A stretch of 42,666 nt of DNA, taken from the NCBI GenBank assembly GCA_030527715.1, contig JAUNAF010000010.1, positions 1 to 42,666 of the forward strand, read 5' to 3'. This stretch comes from Eubacteriales bacterium. Lineage in GTDB: Bacteria > Bacillota > Clostridia > Lachnospirales > Lachnospiraceae. The translations under genes and the position numbers were made by a program. Below are positions 32,268 through 40,406 of this stretch, piece by piece. Positions within the stretch are counted from its first letter, which is position 1; the number at the start of each line of letters is the position of its first letter. The notes under the pieces are model-generated. The model saw nothing but the letters and a program-made list of their open reading frames with translations. It was not told the origin of the DNA and ran no database searches.

Positions 32268-32318
32268 GTGACAGTATAGGAAATACAGAAAAGAATGGCA
32301 TAAATAAATGATAGATGG

Positions 32319-32358
32319 ACGGCCACAAAGAGCTTGGAAGCAGGCTGTTTGTGGCTGT
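32319..32358 (+). other. Hairpin between tctC and tctB
   Basis: ACGGCCACAAA (32319-32329) pairs with TTTGTGGCTGT (32348-32358), one wobble, 18-nt loop, followed by TCCTTTTC. It may act as a partial terminator or 3'-end stabiliser, raising binding-protein output over the membrane subunits. Confidence 0.65.
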
Positions 32359-32403
32359 TCCTTTTCAAATAACCGACAGATCGGGCAGCAACGAGGTGTA
32401 TTT

Positions 32404-32865
32404 ATGAAAAAAGTAAACGGAAACGCGATAGTCGGAGCACTTCTGGCACTGGCAGCGTGTTTGGCACTCTATGTAACAAATACAACACTAAAATCGAATT
32501 CTTCGCTGGGAGATCCGGGACCGAAGTTTTTCCCGAATCTGATCTGTGCAGCAATTCTTGTCCTGGCGATCATTATAATAATTCAGTCGATCAGACAGCC
32601 AAAGTATCCTTTCGAAGGGACACTGGCTATGAGTGAGAAAAAAGAAGGCTGTATGAAGATGCTGATGATCCTCGCAGATCTTCTTCTATTTCTGATTCTC
32701 TGGAAACATATTCCGTTTCTTGCGGCAGGATTTATCTTTATTTTTATTCAGTGCATGATTTTCAAAGAAAAGCTGCTGTTTTCCATCCTTTACTCAGCAG
32801 GTGTGACAGGAGTTCTGTATCTTGCATTTTCAGTAGCATTGAAAGTAAATCTGAATATTTACTGA
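32404..32865 (+). CDS. tctB: Tripartite tricarboxylate transporter small membrane subunit
   Basis: TctB-type subunit of 153 residues with four predicted membrane segments, starting GNAIVGALLALAACLALYV and ending with VTGVLYLAFSVALKVNLNIY. The SSLGDPGPKFFPNLICAAILVLAIIIII segment near residue 40 contains the conserved GPKFFP. ATG 32404 with GAGGTG upstream is preferred; the in-frame ATG at 32308 lies before the intergenic hairpin. It pairs with TctA, encoded 13 bases downstream, to form the membrane part of the transporter. Confidence 0.9.
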   Translation: MKKVNGNAIVGALLALAACLALYVTNTTLKSNSSLGDPGPKFFPNLICAAILVLAIIIIIQSIRQPKYPFEGTLAMSEKKEGCMKMLMILADLLLFLILWKHIPFLAAGFIFIFIQCMIFKEKLLFSILYSAGVTGVLYLAFSVALKVNLNIY

Positions 32866-32878
32866 GAAAGGAGACGGT

Positions 32879-34357
32879 ATGGATTATTTAGGAGCGATAC
32901 AGACAGTTTTCACTCCGAACTGTCTGCTTTGCATTGTACTTGGAGTGCTGGTTGGTCTGGTAGTAGGAACGCTTCCGGGACTCACCAGTGTTATGGCGGT
33001 ATCCCTGATCACCCCGCTTACATTTAAAATGGATCCGGTCAATGGCTTCGGTATGCTGCTTGGCGTATACAACTCAGCTATTTTTTCCGGTGGTATCTCT
33101 GCAATCGCAATCAATACACCGGGAACGCCGGCATCAATTGCAACTACGTTTGACGGTTTCACCCTGTCGAAAAACGGAAGAGCAGGTTTTGCACTTGGTG
33201 TTAATACCATTTATTCAGTGATGGGCGGTATCTTCTCCACCATCGTTCTGATGATTGCATGCAAGCCTCTGGCAGGTCTGGCATTAAAGTTTGGTTCTGC
33301 AGAATATTTCTGGCTGGCACTTTTCGGACTGTCCATGATGATCAGTATTTCCCATACTTCACTTGCGAAAGGACTGATCGTCGGTTTTGCAGGTCTGGCA
33401 CTCAGCACAGTCGGACTGGATCCGCTGCTTGGCCTGAAGCGCTATGTAGGCAACAATGTATCTCTGCTGGACGGAATCACCTTTATTCCGGTAATGATCG
33501 GTCTGTTCGGCATCGGTGAGATGCTGTCACAGATTTTTGACAATGAAAAAAATCGCAGCAAGGATGATGTGGCTGTCGTAAAAGACAGCGTTTTCCCATC
33601 GAAGAAGGAACATGAGAGAATGACACTGCCGGCACTGATCGGTTCAGTGATCGGTGTAGTGGTAGGTATTATTCCGGGAACCGGCGGAGATATCTCAGCG
33701 CTGGTTTCGTGGGATGTCTGCAAACGTGTCTCAAAGCACCCGGATGAATACGGACACGGTTCGATCGAGGGTCTGGCAGCTACCTGTGCTTCCAACAACG
33801 CATCGATCGGCGGTGCGCTCACCACAGCACTCGCACTTGGCATCCCGGGAGATTCCAGTACCGCAGTTCTGCTTGGTGCGCTGACGATGTATGGTATGGT
33901 GACCGGTCCGACTCTGCTGACCAAGAGCGGAGATTTTGTCGGCCGTTTGTACATCATCATGCTGGTAGCAAACATCTTTATCCTTCCGCTGGGTCTTCTT
34001 CTTGCGAGAGGATGCATCAAGCTGCTGAGCGTAAAGAGTCAGTATATTCAGATGGCAGTGCTTCTGATCTGCTGTATCGGCGCGTATTCTCTGAACCGCA
34101 GCTACACAGATGTGATCATCATGTTTATCTTCGGAATTGTAGGATTTTTCTTCAGAAAGTTTGATTATCCGCTCGGACCTCTTGTTCTGGGACTGCTTCT
34201 CGGAGAAATGTGCGAGACAAATCTCAGAAGAACCCTGATGCTCTCAAAGGGAAATCCGGTAAGACTGTTCACAAATCCGATCTCTATCATTCTGATTGTG
34301 CTGATCATCATTGCAATCGGATGGCCGTTTATCGGAAAGCTCAGAAAGAAAAAATAG
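32879..34357 (+). CDS. tctA: Tripartite tricarboxylate transporter large membrane subunit
   Basis: TctA-type permease, 492 residues with about 12 membrane segments. Family motifs are GLVVGTLPGLTSVMAVSLITPLTF (about 24-47), FSGGISAIAINTPGTPASIATTFDG, and the second copy GVVVGIIPGTGGDISALVSW, reflecting the internal duplication. NTPGTP and GIPGDSSTAVLLGAL are conserved loops thought to line the transport path. GAAAGGAGA precedes ATG 32879. Together with TctC and TctB it forms a complete sodium- or proton-coupled uptake system. The epimerase gene starts 10 bases after its stop. Confidence 0.97.
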   Translation: MDYLGAIQTVFTPNCLLCIVLGVLVGLVVGTLPGLTSVMAVSLITPLTFKMDPVNGFGMLLGVYNSAIFSGGISAIAINTPGTPASIATTFDGFTLSKNGRAGFALGVNTIYSVMGGIFSTIVLMIACKPLAGLALKFGSAEYFWLALFGLSMMISISHTSLAKGLIVGFAGLALSTVGLDPLLGLKRYVGNNVSLLDGITFIPVMIGLFGIGEMLSQIFDNEKNRSKDDVAVVKDSVFPSKKEHERMTLPALIGSVIGVVVGIIPGTGGDISALVSWDVCKRVSKHPDEYGHGSIEGLAATCASNNASIGGALTTALALGIPGDSSTAVLLGALTMYGMVTGPTLLTKSGDFVGRLYIIMLVANIFILPLGLLLARGCIKLLSVKSQYIQMAVLLICCIGAYSLNRSYTDVIIMFIFGIVGFFFRKFDYPLGPLVLGLLLGEMCETNLRRTLMLSKGNPVRLFTNPISIILIVLIIIAIGWPFIGKLRKKK

Positions 34358-34367
34358 GAGAAAGGCT

Positions 34368-35297
34368 ATGAATAGAATCCATCCATCACTCCATTTGCTG
34401 GAGATCTTTATGCCGGTAGCCGACAATGAGACATTTCTGACAGGACTGCTTCAGGAATGTACAGAGATACCGTTTTACCGGGGATTTGAACTGCCGGTGA
34501 TCAGTCAGAAGCAGAATCAGAACGTGGTGCGTTCGCTTGCAGAGTCCGGATATCAGATCACTCAGTGGGCATCTCCGAAGATCACAGGTGCAGGATACAA
34601 TCTTTCCTCCACTGAACCGGAACTTCGGAAAAGATCTGCAGAGTATGCGATCGAACTGATGAAAACGGCGGCAGAATCTGGTACGACCAATGTAGGACTT
34701 CCTTCCGGAGATGATCCTGGAGATCTTATCAGAGAGGAAGCAAAGAAGGCATTGTCTGAGTCTTATCATGAGATATCAGAAGCTGCAGCTAAGTATCCTG
34801 GTTTACATCTCACTCTGGAACCGCTGGACCGCTATGTTCATAAAAAACAGTTGATGGGTCCGATCCGTGAAGTGACAGAATGGTTTGCAAAGCTGAAGAA
34901 GGAATGCCCGAATTTTTATCTGCACTGGGACAGTGCGCATGAGGCACTTGCCACGGATATCAGTCTGATGGAGTCTATGGAGCTGGCACTTCCGTATATG
35001 GCACAGTTTCATATCTGCAACTGCATCAATGATCCGTCAAATCCATGCTACGGAGATCATCATATGGAGCTCGGTGCTGCACCGGAGTATAAAAACTGGG
35101 GATATCTGAATGTTGAGATTGCAGCGCAGATGCTCAGAAAAGCAGCAGAACAGACGCCTCCGGAGGGAGTGGCACATTATCATGCTGCAGTTGAGGTGCG
35201 TACACATATGGGAGATGATATGTGGAAGAGAGAACGGGAGATCAGAGAATTTCTGATGGCTGCGTTTGACCGCGCGGGATTAGAGTATGAAAAATAG
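34368..35297 (+). CDS. Sugar phosphate isomerase/epimerase family TIM-barrel protein
   Basis: 309-residue cytoplasmic xylose-isomerase-like TIM barrel. Likely metal ligands are Glu151 (LTLEPLDR), Asp188 and His191 (LHWDSAHE), His215 (AQFHICN) and Glu276 (AAVEVRTH), the normal set for this superfamily. Members isomerise or epimerise sugars, keto sugars or inositol derivatives; the substrate here is unknown. ATG 34368 with AGGAGAAAGG upstream is preferred over an in-frame ATG at 34311 inside tctA. Lying directly behind tctA and before a strong terminator, it probably acts on the imported compound after the propeller protein or beside it. Confidence 0.88.
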   Translation: MNRIHPSLHLLEIFMPVADNETFLTGLLQECTEIPFYRGFELPVISQKQNQNVVRSLAESGYQITQWASPKITGAGYNLSSTEPELRKRSAEYAIELMKTAAESGTTNVGLPSGDDPGDLIREEAKKALSESYHEISEAAAKYPGLHLTLEPLDRYVHKKQLMGPIREVTEWFAKLKKECPNFYLHWDSAHEALATDISLMESMELALPYMAQFHICNCINDPSNPCYGDHHMELGAAPEYKNWGYLNVEIAAQMLRKAAEQTPPEGVAHYHAAVEVRTHMGDDMWKREREIREFLMAAFDRAGLEYEK

Positions 35298-35306
35298 TCA
35301 TATAGT

Positions 35307-35352
35307 AAAAGAAGATGGGTAATTCGATTTTTCGAATTACCCATCTTCTTTT
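35307..35352. terminator. Bidirectional terminator between the epimerase and MATE genes
   Basis: A perfect 21-bp stem (35307-35327 with 35332-35352) with a TTTT loop. A run of A at 35307-35310 and a run of T at 35349-35353 give U tracts on both strands, so it can serve both convergent genes. Confidence 0.93.
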
Positions 35353-35374
35353 TATAGACATTGTCTGCAGAAAT

Positions 35375-36805
35375 TTACTCAGCGGTCGTACTGAATTCTC
35401 CGGCTAAAGTCTGTCCGGAGGAAGCCTGCTCTTCTTCTCCGGAAGAACTCAGTCTGCCAAGTACGGAGAGCACCATGATCACTGCGACTGTGCAGGAGAT
35501 AACATCTGCGATCGGTCCGGAGTAAAGAGGACCGAGGACACCGAGGTCATGGAACTGCGGAAGCAGCAGCACCAGCGGCACGCTTAAGACGAACTCACGC
35601 AGCAGGGAAAGTGCCATGGAATGTACCGGTTTTCCGAGAGACTGCAGGAAAATGCTGGTTGATTTCTGTACACAGCAGAGTACCATAGCGGAAAGGAAAA
35701 TGCGGAATGCATATACTGCAAACTGTTTGTAAAGATCGCTTTCGCTTCCGAACAGACTGATGATCTGTACCGGGAAGAGCTCAAACAGCAGTGTTGCAAC
35801 GACTCCGATCACTACCTCTGCGATCATCATGTCGCGGAAAATCTCTTTGACGCGCTTGATGTTGCCGGCGCCGAAATTGTATCCGACGATCGGCTGACAT
35901 CCTGCCGCAATACCAACGACAAAGGCGATCACGATCTGGAAGACCTTCATTACGATACCCATAACAGTCATCGGGATATCCGCACCGTATTCAGAGAGGG
36001 CACCGTATTTCACCAGTGTGCTGTTCATAACGCCCATGATCACTACGATGGAGAGCTGTGTCAGCAGGCTGCTGATACCCAGCGGAAGAATGTGTCTGAG
36101 GATATCTGCATTCGGACGGAAGCTGTCTCTGCTCAGACGGAAGCTCTTCGTATGGAAGAGATAGTAGAAGCTGAAGCAGAAGGAAACGATCTGACCGGCA
36201 ATCGTAGCCAGAGCAGCACCTCTGACACCCCAGTGCAGTACAAAAATGGCGATCGGATCCAGAATAATGTTCAGAATACAGCCGATCAGTGTGGAAAACA
36301 TTGCAAACTGCGGGCTTCCGTCTGCACGGATGATGGAATTCATGCCATTGGTAATGATATAAAACGGGATACCGATGAGAATGATATCGAAGTATTCTCT
36401 TGCGTAGTCGATGTTATTCTCGGTGGCACCGAAGATGGAAAGGATCGTCTCACGTCCGAATGCGAAGAGTGCTGTCAGTACGATGCTGACCAGCAGGAAT
36501 GCCATGATCGCATTGCCAACGCTGCGGTGAGAGCGTTCCTTATCGCCCATACCCTGACAGATACTCAAGTAAGCGGCACAGCCGTCACCGATCATCAGTG
36601 CAAGAGCCAGTGCAATGACGGTGATCGGGAAAACGACATTTGTCGCACCGTTTCCGAGATAACCGACGCCGCGGCCGATGAAGATCTGATCTACGATGTT
36701 GTAGAGAGAAGATACCAGGAGTGACAGGATACAGGGCACGGAAAACTGTACGATCAGCTTACGCACAGGCGCCTCTGCGAGATAAGTGTTTGACCGATTG
36801 TTCAT
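35375..36805 (-). CDS. MATE family efflux transporter
   Basis: Multidrug and toxic compound exporter, 476 residues and about 12 membrane segments in two homologous halves. The N terminus APVRKLIVQFSVPCILSLLVSSLYNIVDQIFIGRGVG is typical of the DinF/NorM-like group in Firmicutes; the second half begins near LRHILPLGISSLLTQLS. Substrates are unknown; relatives expel drugs, dyes or metabolites with sodium or proton coupling. ATG 36805 has AAGGAGGT about 12 nt upstream and is preferred over an in-frame ATG 72 bases earlier, which would lie between the leader terminator and the ribosome-binding site. Expression seems to be controlled by an attenuator in its 115-nt leader. Confidence 0.93.
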   Translation of the reverse strand: MNNRSNTYLAEAPVRKLIVQFSVPCILSLLVSSLYNIVDQIFIGRGVGYLGNGATNVVFPITVIALALALMIGDGCAAYLSICQGMGDKERSHRSVGNAIMAFLLVSIVLTALFAFGRETILSIFGATENNIDYAREYFDIILIGIPFYIITNGMNSIIRADGSPQFAMFSTLIGCILNIILDPIAIFVLHWGVRGAALATIAGQIVSFCFSFYYLFHTKSFRLSRDSFRPNADILRHILPLGISSLLTQLSIVVIMGVMNSTLVKYGALSEYGADIPMTVMGIVMKVFQIVIAFVVGIAAGCQPIVGYNFGAGNIKRVKEIFRDMMIAEVVIGVVATLLFELFPVQIISLFGSESDLYKQFAVYAFRIFLSAMVLCCVQKSTSIFLQSLGKPVHSMALSLLREFVLSVPLVLLLPQFHDLGVLGPLYSGPIADVISCTVAVIMVLSVLGRLSSSGEEEQASSGQTLAGEFSTTAE

Positions 36806-36847
36806 ATAGTAAAATAACCTCCTTGGATCTGCCGTGCAAAGCAAGGC

Positions 36848-36889
36848 AAAAAATGGCAGCCTGCGTATGACTGTCACACACAGGCTACC
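36848..36889 (-). terminator. Leader terminator (attenuator) of the MATE gene
   Basis: On the minus strand a 16-bp hairpin (36889-36874 with 36870-36855, three G-U pairs, CAG loop) is followed by six U (36853-36848). It lies about 30 nt after the predicted transcription start and about 43 nt before the MATE start codon, so it would stop transcription before the gene unless opened. Confidence 0.82.
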
Positions 36890-36891
36890 AT
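36874..36891 (-). CDS. Possible 5-codon leader peptide (MVACV) overlapping the attenuator
   Basis: ATG GTA GCC TGT GTG TGA reads through the whole 5' arm of the terminator hairpin, with the stop at its top. A ribosome on it would keep the arm from pairing. A second mini-frame, ATG AAA TAA, lies at 36905-36913. Neither has a clear ribosome-binding site, so translation is speculative. Confidence 0.25.
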   Translation of the reverse strand: MVACV

Positions 36892-36926
36892 CAATACTCG
36901 GCTATTATTTCATTCAACGAGAACTT

Positions 36927-36954
36927 ATTATACGTATTATTGAACAAAAGTCAA
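36927..36954 (-). promoter_or_regulatory. Promoter of the MATE gene
   Basis: Minus strand: TTGACT (36954-36949), a 16-nt spacer and a perfect TATAAT (36932-36927), one of the strongest promoters in the window. Confidence 0.8.
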
Positions 36955-36987
36955 GCGATGTTTTTGTATATTTTGCTGTACTTTAAA

Positions 36988-38742
36988 TTAGTCTTCCTGA
37001 GCAAGGCTCTTTCCGAGCATGTACGGAAGGGTCAGGCAGCAAGCGCCAAGGTTCTGTCCCGGAAGTACGAAGTTGTAGGAGTTGGAGTAGAAGTCACCGA
37101 TCATGCTTCCTACATTGTAGAGACCCTCGATCGGAGTATCATCCTCTTCGCAAACCTGCAGCTTATCGTTGGTACGAAGTCCGCCGAATACAGCAAGGAA
37201 GGTAGAACCGGTCTTCTTGGTTCCGTAGAACGGGCCTTTTTCGATCGGATGAAGAACCTCAGGATTTACCTGGAACTCATCATCGTAACCGTTCTTTGCA
37301 CACTCAGAGTAGTGAGCGATAGATGCAAGAGCGGTCTGTTTAGCCTCATCGCTGTAACCGTCATACATCAGGTCGATCAGCTCTTCCAGAGTATCAGCCT
37401 TGAAATAGGTGCCGGACTCAGCGTTAGCATCCCAGGAAGCGATCATCTCTTCCGGAGTCTGGTTCTTGATGCCGTTTCCTTCGCCCATAACGTGTCCGAG
37501 AGCATCCCACTCCTTCTCAGTGTAAGCGTAGTCGGTATCCCATACCGCAAATGCAGTCTCTTCCGGCAGATCCAGTACAGCCATTCCTGCATAAGCAAAG
37601 TTGGTGCACTCATTCATGAAACGACGTCCGTTGATATCCAGATTGATTCCCCAGAAATTGGAGATTACAGCATGAGCCGGACCGGTTGCACCGCCGTTGA
37701 TCGCACACGGATTCGGGAAAGTTCTCTGCCATGCAGCACCTACCCAGAGACCCATAGACTGTCCGTCACCCGGCATCAGACCGGTATATACGAACTGATT
37801 ATCATAGTTGGTCTCAAAACGAAGCTTGTCTTTGTAATGCTCATATGCCCACGGAGAATACTTAGCCATCATATCGCGGTTGGTGGAGAAGTCACCGGTA
37901 GCCATAACGATTGCTTTTCTGCCGACAAATTTTACATAGGAACCGTCTTCACGCTGAGCGATAACTGCGGAAACACGGCCTTTGTTATTGTCCTCACGAA
38001 CGAGCTGTTTTGCAACAGTCTTGTACTCGATGGTACCGCCGTTCTCAGTGAAGGTATCTGCATAAGCCTGTGCGCAGAGCGGAGCTCCGAAGAATACGCC
38101 GAGCGGCTGATCATCAGAGTAGAAGTTGTGAGAGCCCGGAAGTGTCTCGATAACTCCGTCCGGATCCAGATATGCAGGTTCCAGACCAACATGAAGTCCC
38201 TTTGCTTCCATGATGTCGATCATCCAGTCCATGGACTCTGCAGAGTTATTTACCCAGTTTGCCCAGGTCTGCTTATTCATATGATAAGTTCCGGAAACCT
38301 GCTCAACTTTTACCATCTTGCGGGCAATTTCCGGTGTGTAATCCACGCCCATCTCTTTCTGGTGCTTGGAACCGATTGCATGGTTGGAACCACCGCGTGC
38401 GTACGGTACGGAAGAAGCGGAGAACAGCATTACATCGCCGCCGTAGTACTGAGCGGAAACTGCGCAGCAGAGACCGGACATACCTGCACCGATGACAATG
38501 ATGTCATGCTCGATAGTCTCAGAAATCTGATCCTCCGGGATCGGATCCGGAGCAACCTCAAAGCTCCATTTTACATCAGCCATTTTCTCGGCGGTCATCA
38601 GCTCTGAAGAGCTGTCAGCTGCAGGCGCATTCTCCTCAGCGAAAACCGGAGTCATGGAACCAAGAATGCCGGTTGCAGCAGCTGCTGCAGCGCTGGCAGC
38701 GGCACCCTTTAAGAAATCACGTCTGGAAATATCATGTTTCAT
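36988..38742 (-). CDS. Tat-exported FAD-binding reductase (fumarate reductase/flavocytochrome c flavoprotein-like)
   Basis: 584-residue flavoprotein exported by the Tat route. The signal SRRDFLKG (6-13) is followed by an alanine-rich core and PVFA. The FAD-binding fold starts IIVIGAGMSGLCCAVSAQYYGG (about 80-101). Further family blocks are VMATGDFSTNRDM, PGDGQSMGLWVGAA and, at the end, GLYNVGSMIGDFYSNSYNFVLPGQNLGACCLTLPYMLGKSLAQ. No FMN-binding domain, haem motif or membrane anchor is present. Relatives in gut anaerobes reduce fumarate, urocanate, acrylates or other enone-like acceptors in respiration. The acceptor is unknown; the divergent LysR gene is a likely regulator. Confidence 0.9.
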   Translation of the reverse strand: MKHDISRRDFLKGAAASAAAAAATGILGSMTPVFAEENAPAADSSSELMTAEKMADVKWSFEVAPDPIPEDQISETIEHDIIVIGAGMSGLCCAVSAQYYGGDVMLFSASSVPYARGGSNHAIGSKHQKEMGVDYTPEIARKMVKVEQVSGTYHMNKQTWANWVNNSAESMDWMIDIMEAKGLHVGLEPAYLDPDGVIETLPGSHNFYSDDQPLGVFFGAPLCAQAYADTFTENGGTIEYKTVAKQLVREDNNKGRVSAVIAQREDGSYVKFVGRKAIVMATGDFSTNRDMMAKYSPWAYEHYKDKLRFETNYDNQFVYTGLMPGDGQSMGLWVGAAWQRTFPNPCAINGGATGPAHAVISNFWGINLDINGRRFMNECTNFAYAGMAVLDLPEETAFAVWDTDYAYTEKEWDALGHVMGEGNGIKNQTPEEMIASWDANAESGTYFKADTLEELIDLMYDGYSDEAKQTALASIAHYSECAKNGYDDEFQVNPEVLHPIEKGPFYGTKKTGSTFLAVFGGLRTNDKLQVCEEDDTPIEGLYNVGSMIGDFYSNSYNFVLPGQNLGACCLTLPYMLGKSLAQED

Positions 38743-38772
38743 GGTACGTTCGTCCTTTCATAGTGAAAATTA

Positions 38773-38797
38773 GACAATCTGTTTAATTGTGATTGTC
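38773..38797. promoter_or_regulatory. Inverted repeat in the flavoprotein/LysR intergenic region
   Basis: GACAATC (38773-38779) and GATTGTC (38791-38797) are perfect 7-bp arms with an 11-nt spacer, the geometry of LysR-type T-N11-A sites. It lies 31-55 bases before the flavoprotein start codon. TATAAT-like boxes for both directions lie at about 38810-38842. Confidence 0.55.
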
Positions 38798-38920
38798 CTT
38801 TACCCAGTTGCATGATAAAATTATAACAAAATATATAATAGTTAGAAAGTACTAATTGGTTGCTCTTACGCAATGAAAAGTTGCGCAGGATAAAAGCATC
38901 GGGGAAAGGCAGACATCAGA

Positions 38921-39805
38921 ATGGATATACAGCAATTACAGTATTTTCTCGCGGTCAGTCGAAGCAGAAGTTTTACCAGAGCAGCAGAAGAGCTCTTTAT
39001 TTCCAGACAGGCAGTGGCACAGTCCGTGCGTCAGTTGGAAAAGGAGCTGAAAGCGGAGTTGTTTCTGAGAGAAAAGAAGCATCTGCAGCTGACACCTTTT
39101 GGAGAGGTTTTTGCAGGGGAAGCAGAGAAAATCACAAGTAAATTTCAGAAATTTGAACAGTCTATGAAAGTATATGCGGCGGCTCAGCCGGTTACTCTGC
39201 GTATTGCAGTCGGTGCAGGTGTGCTGATGCATCTGAGTACGGAAAGGTTTACACGGTTTCATGATGAAAATCCAAACGTGCTGCTCTATATTACAGAGAT
39301 GGATAACCGTGAGATGACGAGACAGATCAAAGAAGGCAGGATCGATCTTGGTCTGATCGGAACTTCTGCCCGCTATCTGCAGAGCTTTTCCGCATCCCTG
39401 ATCCGAAAGAGTACGCTCTTCATCTGTGTGAATCGTGACAACCCGATTTCGGAAAAAGAGGAGTTGAGAATAGAAGATCTGAAGGGACAGCCCATGGTGG
39501 GACATGGAGAGGGCTATGATCTGCACCGTTTTTATGTGGAGAAATGCATGGAGGCGGGATTTGCACCGACATTCTCAGTCATCTCCTCAGATCCGCAGAT
39601 CGCGATCACACTGGTGAAGGAGAATCGGTCTTTATGCTTTGGCATGCCTCCGACAGAATATGACAGCAGTGAAATGAATTCGACCCATGTGAAAGTTCTG
39701 CCTCTGAAACTGGAAGAGGCAGAAGACTGGGGAATCTATGCCATCACAAAACAGGGAGAGGAGAGAAATATCTCAACTCAGATGCTTGTGGACTGGCTTG
39801 GATAG
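38921..39805 (+). CDS. LysR family transcriptional regulator
   Basis: 294-residue regulator. The winged helix-turn-helix MDIQQLQYFLAVSRSRSFTRAAEELFISRQAVAQSVRQLEKEL occupies residues 1-43. The LysR substrate-binding domain (about 90-290) includes LRIAVGAGVLMHLSTERFTRFHDENPNVLL and IKEGRIDLGLIGTS. It is divergent from the Tat-exported flavoprotein gene with 178 bases between start codons, the standard LysR layout, so it most likely activates that gene in response to its electron acceptor. It ends only 18 bases from the convergent SseB-like gene. Confidence 0.93.
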   Translation: MDIQQLQYFLAVSRSRSFTRAAEELFISRQAVAQSVRQLEKELKAELFLREKKHLQLTPFGEVFAGEAEKITSKFQKFEQSMKVYAAAQPVTLRIAVGAGVLMHLSTERFTRFHDENPNVLLYITEMDNREMTRQIKEGRIDLGLIGTSARYLQSFSASLIRKSTLFICVNRDNPISEKEELRIEDLKGQPMVGHGEGYDLHRFYVEKCMEAGFAPTFSVISSDPQIAITLVKENRSLCFGMPPTEYDSSEMNSTHVKVLPLKLEEAEDWGIYAITKQGEERNISTQMLVDWLG

Positions 39806-39823
39806 GAAAATATAAAACATCGA

Positions 39824-40231
39824 TTAAACACCGAGAATGATCCTGATCAGATTTTTATCCAACATGAGCGTACAGTTCCAGGGATTGAGGATCAGGCCTT
39901 CGACCTCAGAAGTGTGGAGCGTCACTTCGAAAAGCCGGTCTATGGGACTTGTGAAACCGGACATGATCGTGTCGCCGCCTTTAAACTGTTCTTCGTAGCT
40001 GGTGAAGGCATAGAACCATGTCTTACCATCGGCAGTGGTTACAGTTCTGAGCGTAAAAGAGTCAGAGGCTGGATCAGCTTCGACTGCAGTGATCAGATGT
40101 GCCCCTGCCTTCATCTGACGGCGGATCACAGTCAGAGCGTGTGCGAGAAGCTCATCGTCAGGTGCTTTCTGAAGAGCAGAGATCGCTTCTTCAATTTTAT
40201 GATTCTGTTTCAGGTTCGTATCGTTTTGCAT
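39824..40231 (-). CDS. SseB-like domain protein
   Basis: Cytoplasmic protein of 135 residues fitting the SseB N-terminal domain. The block WFYAFTSYEEQFKGGDTIMSGFTSPIDRLFEV and the ending VEGLILNPWNCTLMLDKNLIRIIL, with the NPW signature, are characteristic. The family has no settled enzymatic role; in Firmicutes SseB-like proteins are often general or enhanced-serine-sensitivity-related. It stands alone, convergent with the LysR gene and divergent from the SprT-like gene. The start MQNDTNLKQ has a purine-rich AAAGAGGAC just upstream on the minus strand. Confidence 0.82.
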   Translation of the reverse strand: MQNDTNLKQNHKIEEAISALQKAPDDELLAHALTVIRRQMKAGAHLITAVEADPASDSFTLRTVTTADGKTWFYAFTSYEEQFKGGDTIMSGFTSPIDRLFEVTLHTSEVEGLILNPWNCTLMLDKNLIRIILGV

Positions 40232-40259
40232 AAAGTCCTCTTTCTATGGCGATCACGGC

Positions 40260-40287
40260 CAACTGTTTTCAAATACAGAAACAGTTG
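40260..40287. promoter_or_regulatory. Inverted repeat between the SseB-like and SprT-like genes
   Basis: CAACTGTTT (40260-40268) and AAACAGTTG (40279-40287) are perfect 9-bp arms with a 10-nt spacer, in the divergent intergenic region. A possible operator or leader hairpin of the minus-strand gene. Confidence 0.5.
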
Positions 40288-40406
40288 ATGCAAGGTGTAA
40301 AGATCGGTGCTTGCAGAATCTGCCTGTTTAATGGTATCATCATACAACGAAATGAAGTATTTGAACAGATAGTGTTTCCCTGAAAACAGACGTGTGGAGG
40401 ATGAAG

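Noticed and set aside
36940..38607. A 555-codon open frame on the plus strand antisense to the flavoprotein gene
   Set aside because: It mirrors a gene with clear FAD motifs on the other strand, has no recognisable domains or ribosome-binding site, and long antisense frames are common opposite genes with this codon use.
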